Source: Fistulifera solaris (Eukaryota > Bacillariophyta > Bacillariophyceae > Naviculales > Stauroneidaceae). From it: a stretch of DNA of 64,000 bases. Positions 10,339 to 21,419 of this stretch are shown here, in pieces. The DNA lies in contig AP026145.1 of NCBI GenBank assembly GCA_030295235.1, positions 188,501 to 252,500 on the forward strand, given 5' to 3'. The notes under the pieces were generated by a model. That model saw nothing but the letters and a program-made list of their open reading frames with translations, did not search any database and had not been told where the DNA came from. The stretch's first letter is position 1. Each line of letters starts with the position of its first letter. Made by a program: the position numbers and the translations under genes.

Positions 10339-12883
10339 AGAAAGCTTTATCACTGCGACATTCATTTAGATTTTTTCGCGCCTCGCGTTTCCTTTCGTTT
10401 GCATTTTCTCTATCGTACCACTATCCGTCCTCGCGCGGAAAGAAAGCTGCAGCATTTTACTATTTTGCAAGTAAATAAAAGAAGCAAGGAGGTCTTCTGC
10501 GATGCACCAATGATTGCGAGAGAGATTGAAGAAAACAGTGTCGCGGCGCCAGATGCCGAGAACGTCGAAGCTCCGCACGGCATTGTCATCGGTGAATGGT
10601 CGTCGGCGTTTACTATAGCTTCCAGTACGAATTCCTCGTGGCCCGTATCCAGCAGTTGTCGCCAAGCTTTGGATCTTTTCCTTCTTTCGAAGGATTATGA
10701 CGCATTGGCGGCCCTATCGATTGCTGTCGAAGCTTCGAGTCACCCTTCGGGCTTGACTTCCTTACAGTCACAACCGTGGGTATACAGTGGCGGGGGATTG
10801 GGAAATGAAGACGAATGCTTGTCGATCCAATTCAATGAACACGATGAAATGCAGTTTCACAGCTGTATTTCGGGGTTGGCGACAAATCGTGCCGCCAGCT
10901 TGCCGTTTGCGAGCCTTTGTATACCGGCGAATTGCACGGCCCTGGATCTAGCCTCGCATCAAATGCTTCCAATATTGCAGCAGTATCTCGCTTACCCTCA
11001 AACGTCCAAGTGGTTACAGGATTCTCAGCAGCTCAGAAATGAATATGTCGCCGTAGTGGAGCGAGTTCATGATATTAATAGTTTTCTGGGGACTGGATGG
11101 GTCTGCGGAGAGTTTAAGATGCCTTGGAATCCTCTCGCTGTTGCACCGTTTGCCTTCTTATGTCTATGTCTATCACTTTGTGTGGCACGGGCGACCTGGA
11201 AGAGGCGCAGTATGAACAAGGAAACATCGGTGTATCGCAATGGTGAGCTAAGCCGTCTCATAGTGAAAACGAACAGCTTTGAGACTGGAAATGAAGAAGT
11301 CGAGAATCATGATACCGAAAATGCTGAAGCTGCTGTGATGCTGACGCAGTATGATTCTACTTCGCGAGAATACGCCAAGCGTACGGCGACGCCTTCAACG
11401 ACGAGTGAATACAGCGTTGAATTTAGCGAACACAATGACAATGAACACATGGAAACAGACGCCTTTTCTCAGACCCGTCATGACTATATTCAATGGCACT
11501 GGACGTGCGCGTTTGATTTGAAAACAAACTTACAGAGACTCGTTTCCGTACGTGACGATCGCACCAATTGTTTGGATGGTCTCCCGAGTCGGTAGTTTAT
11601 TATGGATTTTGCTAGGTCACGTCATGGCCATTGAAAGTAGTACAGGTGCCGGCTACTCCAACCCTGCAGCCTTTTTACCACCCAGCGGCTGGACCACAAC
11701 CATCACCGGGCAGTTACTCTTTAGCTCGCGGATGGCTGTCGACACGTTCTTTTGCATTAGCGGATTTCTCCTCGTCCATAATCTCGATCGGAAAATGAAT
11801 TGGGGCAAGCAAAACTGGGGAACGGTCTTTTGTGGCATATTCCCTATATTTGCTGTTTCACGTGCTGTGCGAATACTACCAATTTACGCGTTCTGCTTAT
11901 GGTTTTACATGTTTATAGCTCCGCTTCTCGGCAGCGGCCCCTTCTGGTATCAGTGGCAAGGACTCTTGATGCCTTGTCAAAATTTCAATTGGGTCCGCAA
12001 TCTGCTCTTTTCGAACAATTTAATTGATGGGCCTATCACGGAAACCTGCTTCTACCACTCTTGGTATCTCGCCGTCGATATGCAGTTGTACGCTTTCTGC
12101 TCGTTCTTATTGCTGGTCACGTACAATTATGATACACATCGATATTACAGATATCGAGCACAAATGATTGCGGCTCTTTTCATGGCATCATTCTGGTGGA
12201 CGGCATATTGCACGTGGACTCGGGGATGGAGTACAAACACTTTCGATGGAGTTGCCGTTGTACGATACGACGTCGAGGGTTATGCAAATCCACTGGTCCG
12301 TGCGCAGTCTTACCTTGCAGGCATGATGGTTGCGTGCTGCGTGACGGGCAATGGCAGCGGGAATCAGATCATGAGCAGGAGTCGTCGGCGGAACATTTCG
12401 CTTCTAATGGCTTTCGCTGTGATGACGTTTGTAGTGTTCATCACTGCTGCCGGAGCATACGCTCAGCGACCCTGTCAGTACAATGAATGGCCCCGCGATG
12501 GACGATGTGGATCGACTTGGTCGCCCTTCGTCACGTTCCTTTACACCGCATTCAGCAGAACAATCTGGAGTATTGGATTGTGTGTTGTCATTTATTCATG
12601 CATCACCGACACCTCTTTACACGATGAAGGCAGTATGACTACTTCATTCTCGTCCTGGAAGGTATGGGCTCTTCTTTCCCATTTATCTTTCGGGGCATAC
12701 TTGATACATCCTATTGTAATATTCATCTGGCAATTAGGGGGGCGACAAAAGGCAATCTTTAGCTTGCTCTCTTTCAGCTTGACTAACTTCAGCATAGCGG
12801 TTGTTAGTTTCGTCGCCTCTCTTATCGTGGCTCTACTTGTCGAATTGCCTGCTGCCCACTTATGGCAAAGGCTGACCTCGTAA
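10336..12883 (+). CDS. NRF-6-like protein: NRF domain plus acyltransferase-3
   Basis: Integral membrane protein of the acyltransferase-3/OafA-like family, predicted to move acyl groups across or at a membrane. The N-terminal luminal part matches the NRF module (CRQALDLFLLSKDYDALAAL, GNEDECLSIQFNE). After a first membrane segment (LAVAPFAFLCLCLSLCVA) comes a soluble linker and then the acyltransferase-3 region (SLLWILLGHVMAI, MAVDTFFCISGFLLVHNL) with about nine further hydrophobic segments. The frame changes at a CCC run (11583-11585): NCLDGL in one frame continues as RVGSLLWILLGHV in the next, which is exactly the family motif. One extra C is the simplest reading. The start could be 10336 or the later Met at 10510. 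No clear signal peptide is visible. Confidence 0.8.
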
Positions 12884-12960
12884 TGCAGAACATCATCTAC
12901 AAACAGAATCAAGTTTTGCTCATGATGAGTGCGCTTGTTAATTAAAAGAGTAAAACTGTT

Positions 12961-13095
12961 TGACTAACTTTAGCATCGCGGTTGTAATCTTCATTGCCTC
13001 TCTTGTGGTGGCCGTGCTTGCCGTCTGCTATTCAAAGGCGAATCTCGTAATGCGCAACACGATCTACAAACAGCTCAAGATTCTTCCATGTGAAG
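12961..13095 (+). repeat. diverged tandem duplicate of the acyltransferase gene 3' end
   Basis: The segment starting GACTAACTTTAGCATCGCGG closely matches the last exon sequence from about 12781 (GACTAACTTCAGCATAGCGG) through the stop codon and on to ATCTACAAACAG. The copy covers the last transmembrane helix and 3' UTR and is not part of an intact gene. It is a local tandem duplication of roughly 140 bp, now diverged. Confidence 0.75.
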
Positions 13096-13184
13096 CGTGT
13101 TGATTAATTTGAAAGAGTGAAGTAGCATCTTTTACTTCAATACAATTACCTAATATTCAGCATTTACTATTTTTACATACGCGA

Positions 13185-14159
13185 TCACGGCTCACAATCG
13201 GGAACAATAGTGCGTTTCCGTTGAAGGATGGGCAACGGTCTCCCTTCTTTCTTAATCGGCAGACTAGCATTCTTTCGGTCGCTAAACGATTCATTGGTTT
13301 GTTTGCGATTGTTCAAAATGATCAATTGGTTGTCAATTGTCTGGATTTCCTGCTTGAGTGTCCGAATGTTGGACTCTAGCTGACGATGCGCTTGTTTGAC
13401 CGATTGTTTGTACGGGGGCGAGATACGGGCAATCTCCGCTAGCAGATTTTGATTTTCAGCACGTATTTTGGCTGCGGTGTCCGTATCTTTCTTGGTATCC
13501 TTTTGGACTCGCTCCATCGCTGCCAAGCATTTCTTGATTCCCGCTTCTAAACGTTTGATTTCTTCCTCTTGCTGTTCGGCTTCTGTCTTTTCCGCCTCAT
13601 CGATACAAATTTTCATCATATGCATACTCAAATCATCCACACGAAGCTGACTAATGCGAGTGGGTGTTACCGTCTTCTTTTCCGTACGAAATTGAATTCT
13701 CCGTTCCTTGGGTCTCATTTGTGCGATACCCAACTTGTGTTCTTGAATCTGTTTTAGTGTTTCCGGTCCAATCCGCTCTTCTTTCTCTAGTTTCGCACTA
13801 TCATTCAGTGACCTTTCGGAAAGTGCTCCCTTGATGGATTCCAGCATTTTCTTGCGCGTTTTCGGTGTCGTCGATTGCAAAAATCTCCGCGGGCCATCGG
13901 AGCGTCCCGTCGGAGAGCGCAACGACCCGAAGGAAAGCGATTGAAAGGAACCATCATTATTACTACTACTCATGTTGTATTGCCGTACTCGCTTGTGTCC
14001 TCGCGAATGGCGAACATTGCATCGGGTAGGACTATCCTTTTTGGGCGACTGCAGATGCGACAAACTCAATGTGCTCGTCGATTCACCGAACACGGCTTCA
14101 CTCGATGCCACCGATAACATGGATGTGTCGACTAATTTGCTTCTGTGACGATCTAGCAT
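13185..14159 (-). CDS. coiled-coil protein, function unknown
   Basis: A 324-residue intact frame starting MLDRHRSKLVDTSML. The first ~150 residues are Ser-rich with repeated SxSxLSLSHL and SFQSLSFGSLRSPTG type segments. Residues ~170-290 form long coiled coils (EAEKTEAEQQEEEIKRLEAG, QAHRQLESNIRTLKQEIQTI). This layout resembles cytoskeletal or centrosomal proteins, but no named family could be recognised. It ends close to the degenerate duplication downstream of the acyltransferase gene. Confidence 0.7.
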   Translation of the reverse strand: MLDRHRSKLVDTSMLSVASSEAVFGESTSTLSLSHLQSPKKDSPTRCNVRHSRGHKRVRQYNMSSSNNDGSFQSLSFGSLRSPTGRSDGPRRFLQSTTPKTRKKMLESIKGALSERSLNDSAKLEKEERIGPETLKQIQEHKLGIAQMRPKERRIQFRTEKKTVTPTRISQLRVDDLSMHMMKICIDEAEKTEAEQQEEEIKRLEAGIKKCLAAMERVQKDTKKDTDTAAKIRAENQNLLAEIARISPPYKQSVKQAHRQLESNIRTLKQEIQTIDNQLIILNNRKQTNESFSDRKNASLPIKKEGRPLPILQRKRTIVPDCEP

Positions 14160-14763
14160 GATTGTGAAAGAAAACTATCGGCATTCGGGTATTGGATAAC
14201 CGATTCTAGTTTATCCAAAGTTGTTTATTCTGCTTCATATAGATGATGTTGCAAATGCGGGTCTACGAGCTCATTCGAGCGAAAGACCGTTCGGCAAACG
14301 AAGAGGAGGGAGTTTTTCGACTCTTTGGGTGAAAGATAAGCCCCAAGATCCCAAGATTGACAGTCTTACTGGACACGGGAACCGTCCTACTTCTTTGGTT
14401 ATAGTATCGAAACGCGAGCATCTGAAATTGGATGCATACGCTCAGTAGTATGGTGTCTTTTCTTCATCGATAATAAAACTGCAGACGGGATTCAGTTTCT
14501 ACTATTCAGAATACTGTCTCGAATGTGAGCAGAAAAGTAGTCCTTTTCCGTTGAAATTGGCGAGCGATCCGGAGTGCGGAGTGTGTCTTTCCGCGCCGCA
14601 AGGCCGCCAAACCTCGCGCCAAACGGAACAAGATTTTTCTGTTCCGTGTGTCTCCGATTTATTGATCTTGACGACATCTCTCGCCTCGAAATCACTATAC
14701 GTCGTCGGCACTCCTTGGATCAACTGTTTTCATTCTCAATCAATCGCTGAAGGAGAATAGACA
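14160..14763. other. divergent intergenic region
   Basis: About 600 bp between the divergent starts of the coiled-coil gene (minus) and the kinase gene (plus). No supported ORF or repeat. Likely promoters and 5' UTRs by position. Confidence 0.4.
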
Positions 14764-15969
14764 ATGGGATGCGGAGGTTCCAAAGAAACGGGGGCGGTTG
14801 CTCCCAGTAAAGAGCGCTCACTCCTCCGGAGGTAAGTAAACAACGATAGATACCCTCGATGACAGAATATCATCCTCCTGAAATTATTCTTCTTATCATG
14901 TTTCTAATCACATCTTTCCCGTTTCAGTCAAAAGATCAAGCTGCAGGTACTAATTTTGGTAAACAATATCGTCTGGGCAAAGAGGTATGTTTTAGTTAGA
15001 TCGAGCGTCTCGGTATCCTTTTGCAACACAATCATCCTGACACAACAATAGCTGGGCTCCGGAGCCTTTTCGACAGTCAAAGAAGGATTCCATAAAGAAA
15101 CAAAGGAAGCATATGCAGTGAAAATTGTCACAAAGTCCAAATTGACCTATGAGGATGAAGCCGCCCTCAAAGATGAAATTTCCGTGCTCAAGGAACTCAA
15201 TCATCCCAACATTATTCGGCTGTACGATGTCTTTGAGGAGAAGGATTACTACTTTTTAGTGACAGAGAAAATGATGGGAGGAGAGCTCTTTGATCGAATC
15301 GTGCAGAAATCGTATTACAATGAAAAAGAAGCTCGTGATACGGCTCTTGTTCTCTTTCAGGCGATCAGCTTTTGTCATCAAAAGAAAATAGCACACCGCG
15401 ACCTGAAACCGGAGAACCTTTTGCTGACCTCTACCGACAGTGATTCGAATATTAAGATTGCCGATTTTGGTTTTTGCAAAAAGTGTCCCAAGCCCAATAG
15501 CTTGACGACACAATGCGGAACGCCCGGATACGTCGCTCCGGAAATTTTGGAAGGCACTCCGTACGATATGCAAGCAGATATGTGGAGTTTGGGTGTCATA
15601 GTGTACATCATTCTGGGTGGCTACCCGCCATTCATGGAGCAGAATCAAAGGGAGCTTTTCCGTAAGATCCGCAAAGGGCAATATCAATTCCATGTCGAGT
15701 ATTGGGGACAAGTATCGGAAGATGCCAAAGATTTGATTCGATCTCTTCTCGTCGTGAAACCCAGCGCGCGATATACCGCCACACATGCACTCAGCAACAA
15801 ATGGATCACTGGCGATGCCAACTCGTTGAAAGAGCATGATCTTGCTGATAATCTCAAGAAGTTGAAGGCGTTCAACGCCAAACGCAAAATGAAGGCAGCT
15901 GTCAAAGCAGTAATGGCGACGCAGAAGCTGAACTCGTTGGGTGTGAACTTGAAGGAGATATTGGATTAA
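14764..15969 (+). CDS. Ca2+/calmodulin-dependent protein kinase (CaMK group)
   Basis: Ser/Thr kinase with complete motifs: glycine loop GSGAFSTVKEG, lysine in AYAVKIV, HRDLKPEN, DFG in IADFGFCKK, GTPGYVAPE activation segment. The C-terminal tail (FNAKRKMKAAVKAVMATQKL) looks like the CaMKI autoinhibitory and calmodulin-binding segment. MGCGGSKE at the N-terminus is a probable myristoylation/palmitoylation site, suggesting membrane attachment. Exons inferred: 14764-14831, 14928-14984, 15052-15969, with GTAAGT/TTTCAG and GTATGT/CAATAG boundaries. Exon 2 must read TNFGKQYRLGKE to match the kinase frame, but canonical splicing of exon 1 arrives one base out of phase, so the first junction is unresolved. 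Confidence 0.88.
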
Positions 15970-16126
15970 AAGTCTGTTTCATGTTGCCCAGGCTAAATGT
16001 AAATTGATTCGATTTTTATTATCGTTCATTCTTATCAACAATACGCGTCCGCTGGACGCCAATTTTAAAGAGGAGTATAGACAAAACAACGGTACCGTAG
16101 ACAGATTAATAATTAACATTATTACT

Positions 16127-16489
16127 TTATTTCATGTCTGCTTCATGATCTCGAATGAATTTGATGTAACTGCTTAAATCATTCAATTGCTTGACAGATC
16201 TGGCATGCTCCTTTCTGGAGTTGATTCGACGCTTTTGTTCGGTTGGTTTGATGTGCTCCTCTTGTGCAACGTGGCGTTTGTGAAGGGAGACTTTTTGATA
16301 GGTTTCGGGCTCACGAAATTGATGAATGAGCGTATCCCAATCTTCGTATTTGAATTCCTTCTTCTCCTTATCATATTTCTTTCCCAACACCATTTGCCAA
16401 TTGTGACGCACTGCCGCAATCGGTGACATTACTGTCCGCGAGAAAGACGCCCTTCCGCTGTATTTGGTAACTAATGCAGCTCTCATCAT
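16127..16489 (-). CDS. small basic protein, probably mitochondrial
   Basis: A 120-residue intact frame. The N-terminus (MMRAALVTKYSGRASFSRTV) is Arg/Ser-rich without acidic residues, fitting a mitochondrial presequence. The rest is highly basic. The stretch HIKPTEQKRRINSRKEHAR recalls the KPxEKRRR tail of bacterial-type ribosomal protein S21, so a mitoribosomal protein is one possibility, held weakly. Its 5' end faces the 233-bp satellite. Confidence 0.6.
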   Translation of the reverse strand: MMRAALVTKYSGRASFSRTVMSPIAAVRHNWQMVLGKKYDKEKKEFKYEDWDTLIHQFREPETYQKVSLHKRHVAQEEHIKPTEQKRRINSRKEHARSVKQLNDLSSYIKFIRDHEADMK

Positions 16490-16619
16490 AAAAATTTCCT
16501 GAATAAAAGTATGTCAACCGTTTGAAATGGGTTTTGGTTAAAGGTTGAAGGCAGTGAAGCGCTGCGTTGATAGTCTAGGCCGAGGCGAGGCTGTGTGTCC
16601 GTGCGTCTGTGTGCAGCCG

Positions 16620-17925
16620 AGGAGTCCTGACCTTCATGTTTTTACTACAGTACCCTGGTATGACCCAAACAGATGGTTGTACGTCCCAATCCACGACCGG
16701 ATGTTAGTCATGAGACAGCATCGATCCCTTTGTTAAATGCAGCCTGCAGCGCGAATTTTTTGTCTTTTTCGCGTTTTATTGTGGTCTCATTACAATGATA
16801 GATCCAAAGCTAATTATGCTCTCACATTGGAATTTCGCGCAATTGCGATTTCAGCCGGCAATGTCTTCGAATCCGCACCTTCGTGATTTTACTATGATCC
16901 AAACAGTTGGTTGTACGTACCAATCCACGACTGGATGTTAGTCATGAGACTGCATCGATCCCTTTGTTAAATGCAGCCTGCAGCGCGAATTTTTTGTCTT
17001 TTTCGCGTTTTATTGTGGTCTCATTACAATGATAGATCCAAAGCTAATTATGCTCTCACATTGGAATTTCGCGCAATTGCGATTTCAGCCGGCAATGTCT
17101 TCGAATCCTCACCTTCGTGATTTTACTATCATCCAAACAGTTGGTTGTACGTACCAATCCACGACCGGATTTCAGTCATGAGAGTGCATCGATCCCTTTG
17201 TAAATGCAGCCTGCAGCGCGAATTTTTTGTCTTTTTCGCGCTTGATTAAAGTCTGATTACAATTATAGATCCAAAGCTAATTATGCTCTCACATTGGAAT
17301 TTCGCGAAATTGCGATTTTAGCCGGCAATGTCTTCGAATCCGCACCTTCGTGATTTTACTATGATCCAAACAGTTGGTTGTACGTACCAATCCACGACTG
17401 GATGTTAGTCATGAGACTGCATCGATCCCTTTGTAAATGCAGCCTGCAGCGCGAATTTTTTGTCTTTTTCGCGCTTGATTAAAGTCTGATTACAATTATA
17501 GATCCAAAGCTAATTATGCTCTCACATTGGAATTTCGCGAAATTGCGATTTTAGCCGGCAATGTCTTCGAATCCTCACCTTCGTGATTTTACTATCATCC
17601 AAACAGTTGGTTGTACGTACCAATCCACGACCGGATTTCAGTCATGAGAGTGCATCGATCCCTTTGTAAATGCAGCCTGCAGCGCGAATTTTTGTCTTTT
17701 TCGCGCTTGATTAAAGTCTGATTACAATTATAGATCCAAAGCTAATTATGCTCTCACATTGGAATTTCGCGAAATTGCGATTTTAGCCGGCAATGTCTTC
17801 GAATCCGCACCTTCGTGATTTTACTATGATCCAAACAGTTCGTTGTACGTACCAATCCACGACCGGATGTTAGTCATGAGACTGCATCGATCCCTTTGTT
17901 AAATGCAGCCTGCAGCGCGCGAAAA
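16620..17925 (+). repeat. 233-bp satellite array, ~5.5 units
   Basis: The anchor ATGCAGCCTGCAGCGCG occurs at 16737, 16971, 17204, 17437, 17670 and 17903, a period of 233-234 bp. A partial unit precedes it. Variant sites alternate between units: TCCGCACC/ACTATGATCC/GATGTTAGTC, then TCCTCACC/ACTATCATCC/GATTTCAGTC, giving an A-B-A-B-A order and a 466-bp higher-order repeat. Units before and after 17204 differ in another block (CGTTTTATTGTGG versus CGCTTGATTAAAG). Each unit carries, on the minus strand, a copy of the hairpin-box element (CATGACT...CAGTCGTGG...TTTGGATCATAGTAAAA). No coding potential. Confidence 0.92.
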
Positions 17926-18034
17926 AAGCTCCCCGCAGGGCTAGCCTACCACAGGTGGCCGAAGAGCAATAAAAGGCGGCTGGTAAAGGATAATCACAAT
18001 CCATTCGAAATCAAAACGGAGAAAAGAGCAAAGA

Positions 18035-18335
18035 TACAACGCTTCGAATCTCTACGTCCACATCGCGTAGGTCTCGTAGGAATTTTATCGATGCAGGTAA
18101 CACACAGATCTTGTCGAATATCCGGCCTCATCCATTCTCGGGTGCGACAGCGACATATTTGATCGCAGCATTCATCAACATACATTGTTAGAGCCCATCA
18201 ACATGAATTGACATGATTTGGAACACCGAATGTGAAAGAGACTCCAGATACAATGTTGCGAATGTCTACGAGTATTTCACGTAGGCCCGGTAGGGAAATT
18301 TATCGACAGAGGGGTACCCGGATAAAAAAACGTTT
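18035..18335 (+). repeat. isolated diverged dimer of the 213-bp satellite
   Basis: Two diverged monomer starts lie 214 bp apart (AATCTCTACG at 18047, AATGTCTACG at 18261). Both are followed by the CGTAG...GTAGG(G)AA(A)TTTATCGA core seen in the array at 21.4-22.9 kb. It sits immediately upstream of the DHHC gene. Confidence 0.75.
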
Positions 18336-18439
18336 GCTTCGAGAAAAAATAATGTTGCGGCTTTTTCTTTTTGGTGCGATACATCGAAGCGAAAGAGGGG
18401 AATGAATAATTGATTGGATAACAATACTTCACATGCACT

Positions 18440-19480
18440 ATGACCGCTGCTGAAGAAACTCGATCGAGTGAGCGTTTTCAAATCGAACAGGATGAACCAT
18501 CCTTCAATGACACGAGCCGATGGGTGCAGCTACGGTACCTCGGACTCTCCTTGGTCGTATTGGCTTTGACAATCACGTGCCCTGGCGACACAGTGCTCAT
18601 GAATCAGCCCTATCGGCTATGGATATTACTTGTATTGTATGTTGGGACACTGGTGAGCTTTCGATTGTTGCACGGGAGTGATCCTGGTTATTTATCAGCG
18701 GAGATCATGATCGGGCTTGACGACAATGACGACGAAGCGATCTCCTTAATGGAGATGGAAAGATTGCCGGAGTTTGATCAGGTCCATCAACAAAACTCAA
18801 ACGCAAATAGTTTAAGGAGAACAAGTCACAATAACGACGACGATGATGATTCGTATTATAAGGGAACCAGGCGGAAAGTATGTCCCATTTGTCACTTTGC
18901 TCCGCCCTTACGAGCCCACCACTGCAAAAAATGCAACCGATGCGTCGCAACATTCGATCATCACTGCGAGTTTGTCGGAACCTGTATCGGTGAGAGGAAT
19001 CATTGTCGTTTTTGGTGGTTTTTGATGTTACAGACAACTACATTTCATCTCTGCTGCAATATTGTCGGATCGTCACGCTGGGGAGTTTCGTCTCTCTTAT
19101 GGAGTACCCCGCACGGTAGCAACATGGATATTGCTCGAGTTGCAGCGGCAAAATTCTATATCTATCCTTTATTTCTGGTCTCGCTCATTCTCCTGGCCAT
19201 TCACAGTCTGTTCGGCTTGACCAATTCGACTACCTTCGAGTGCACCAAATCGGAACGCTTGGAATATCTCAAAGGTGCGAATCAGTCACTGATGGACCTT
19301 CCGTTTAGCGGTAGATCGGTAGGTGCGAATCTGCAAACATTCTGCTGTCTGCGGGATGATGGCGTTACGAGAAAAGATAATTGGAAGCCGATTCTCTGGA
19401 AGCCACCCGGGAAGATTGTACGTGATAGCGAAGACTGGTGGAATCATCCGCTGCAAAACAAATATTGGAGTTGTTGTTAA
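18440..19480 (+). CDS. DHHC palmitoyltransferase
   Basis: Transfers palmitate from acyl-CoA to protein cysteines in Golgi or other membranes. The 346-residue frame has two N-terminal membrane spans ([33 protein letters not shown]), an acidic loop with a poly-Asp run, then the Cys-rich domain [20 protein letters not shown] and the catalytic [12 protein letters not shown] with family-typical NHCRFWWF. A further hydrophobic span ([16 protein letters not shown]) is followed by a TTFE motif, equivalent to TTxE. All zinc ligands and the catalytic Cys are present. The region after DHHC has a slightly unusual WGVSSLLW segment in place of a clean third span. Confidence 0.92.
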   Translation: MTAAEETRSSERFQIEQDEPSFNDTSRWVQLRYLGLSLVVLALTITCPGDTVLMNQPYRLWILLVLYVGTLVSFRLLHGSDPGYLSAEIMIGLDDNDDEAISLMEMERLPEFDQVHQQNSNANSLRRTSHNNDDDDDSYYKGTRRKVCPICHFAPPLRAHHCKKCNRCVATFDHHCEFVGTCIGERNHCRFWWFLMLQTTTFHLCCNIVGSSRWGVSSLLWSTPHGSNMDIARVAAAKFYIYPLFLVSLILLAIHSLFGLTNSTTFECTKSERLEYLKGANQSLMDLPFSGRSVGANLQTFCCLRDDGVTRKDNWKPILWKPPGKIVRDSEDWWNHPLQNKYWSCC

Positions 19481-19592
19481 GACAAAGCCTTGCGCTTGTA
19501 ATTGGCTTTGCTGAATTGCGTACCCCTGCATTAGGTCTCCCTCCAGCGGCTGCTGACATGTCAACGTTTGGTGACTACCCGCCTTTTGGGTG

Positions 19593-21349
19593 TTAAAGCT
19601 TGCTCCGAATAGGAACCGGTTGTGCCGAGAATCTGGTGCGGTCGTCGCTGGTGGAAAAGTACGAGGAGTCGACTTGGCAATGGTTGGGTCGGAGCCGAGG
19701 AAAGGCGTCGAATGCAGCGCCTATGAAATCAGTCGTTGCTTCATCCGCCCAACTCGAGCTTTGACCAGGAAGTATTGCTTGTTGCCATCCAAGATGGCCT
19801 CCGCACTTTGTTTCCATGACTAAAACATTGGGATTGGAAATACTGTAAACTAACTTTGATTTGAAAGTATTGTAGACCAAAAAATCATCTTCCGCGACCA
19901 GCTGTAGAAATGGAACCGATATAAAGCGCGCCAAACGGAACGAGCTCGCGTCGTTCCTTAATGATTTGGCATCTTTCGTCAACTCAAATGTGAGCAGACA
20001 AAATGATGGTGAAATGACATGAACGATACGAAAAATCATACCTTTATACCCCACGCGAAAAGCAAATGGGTACACTGGGTCGTTTCGCGCCATTACGGGA
20101 GCCACTGTGTAGAAAAATGTTGAGTGGGCGGATACCGACTGTTTACTTTCTTAAAGAGCCAATACTTACTAGCCTCGTCGAATTCGAGTAAAGTCAGTGC
20201 TCTCATTGCACGACGAACACAACTTTTGAAATAGGGCTCGTTGTTTTGGCAAAGAGACGCCCAGTTTTCCAGCAGGACTTTCTTTTGTCCAAGGGCCAAA
20301 ACGGGCGACATGATAAAGTCCGTATTCGCTGTTTGCATCCACATTGGGTTCCCCAGCGCTGCTCCGCCAGCCACACAGCTCGGCAGCGTTCCACAGAGAC
20401 CTTCCTCTCCTAGATATTTACACACAAGGTTGGCGCTCAAGGAATTCCCTACCAGAAACATAGGCGTATTTGGTGCGAGCCGAGCTGATAATCGTTGGAC
20501 AACACAACGAAGATCCGCTGTAAAGGCGCCGCTGTAAGTTCGAGGAGTGGTGAGAGCGACGCCTCCACACCCACGCATGTTGACACCCGCAGCGATCCAG
20601 CCTCGTTTGCAACACGCTCGTTTCATAGAGCGAACATATCCATAATTGGAGTGATTGTTCATGCCGTGCATTACCAAAACAATCGGTTGCGAAATAGGTC
20701 CGTGCCGAATAGTGTTGATCCAGTATTCTGTATCACCGCGATCAACAGTTTCTTTCACCGGCAATTCCCAGTCAATTGCCACAGTTGCGCCATCCATAGT
20801 CATTTGCACAATTTCTCGAAATTCAACATACTCGGTGGTCGGACCCGGAAATAAATAGGAAGCTGTACTGGCTACTGCTGCTCGTGTCCCTATGAATAAT
20901 TTGGGTCGAAAGGGTTTGTGTAAAAGAGAATCGTGTGATGACGCCATTTGATGGTAAATGTCGTTCATGGGTCCATCGGCAATTTGGCCGTAAACTCGGG
21001 GTGCGCGAGAAAGTTGCGTCTGCAAATGGACTTCATAACCCAGCAGGATCGCTCCCAAACTGGATAGAAGAGCAGTCCATCCATTCTTTGTTTGTGGTAA
21101 GTTTTCTTGTAATAGGGAAGACGTGCGATGTACGATAGTTTCAAGCTTTTGCGAACGGCACGTTGTCGTCGTCGGCTGAATCATCCTCTCCTCCTCGTTC
21201 TCCTCGCCATCGCTGCTACTTTTACTTAAGGTGCCTTTGTCTCCACTGCGAGGCATCTTAACTTTCTTCCAGGAGCATTCGTCCGAAACATCCATGATTT
21301 TTACGATTACAAAAGCCAAGAATAGGAGAAGAGAACATAATCGGCTCAT
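19593..21349 (-). CDS. alpha/beta hydrolase, ABHD1/3 (EMB8-like) family
   Basis: Likely membrane-anchored lipid esterase or phospholipase. I start at MSRLCSLLLFLAFVIVKIMD (ATG 21349), a signal anchor; sequence further upstream belongs to the satellite. Visible motifs are the oxyanion HGMNNHSNYGYV, nucleophile elbow GNSLSAN, acid residue in LQLVAEDDF and catalytic His in TKCGGHLGW. The two frames are joined by an intron of about 197 nt: donor GTAAGT after LLEFDEA at 20169, acceptor probably near 19973. The acceptor is a best fit, not certain. The family's segment between FDE and the acid residue is shorter than usual here. The promoter lies against the 213-bp satellite. Confidence 0.83.
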
Positions 21350-21419
21350 TTTTTTGTTTTCACGTTGATAATAATTAGGAATAAGGTTACTCGTCCGGAT
21401 TATAAAAAAATAAGGATAG

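Noticed and set aside
14221-14448. 75-codon plus-strand frame upstream of the kinase
   Set aside because: Lies in a divergent promoter region, no recognisable features.
16620-17925. CRISPR array
   Set aside because: Regular spacing, but the whole unit is repeated with no variable spacers, and the genome is eukaryotic.
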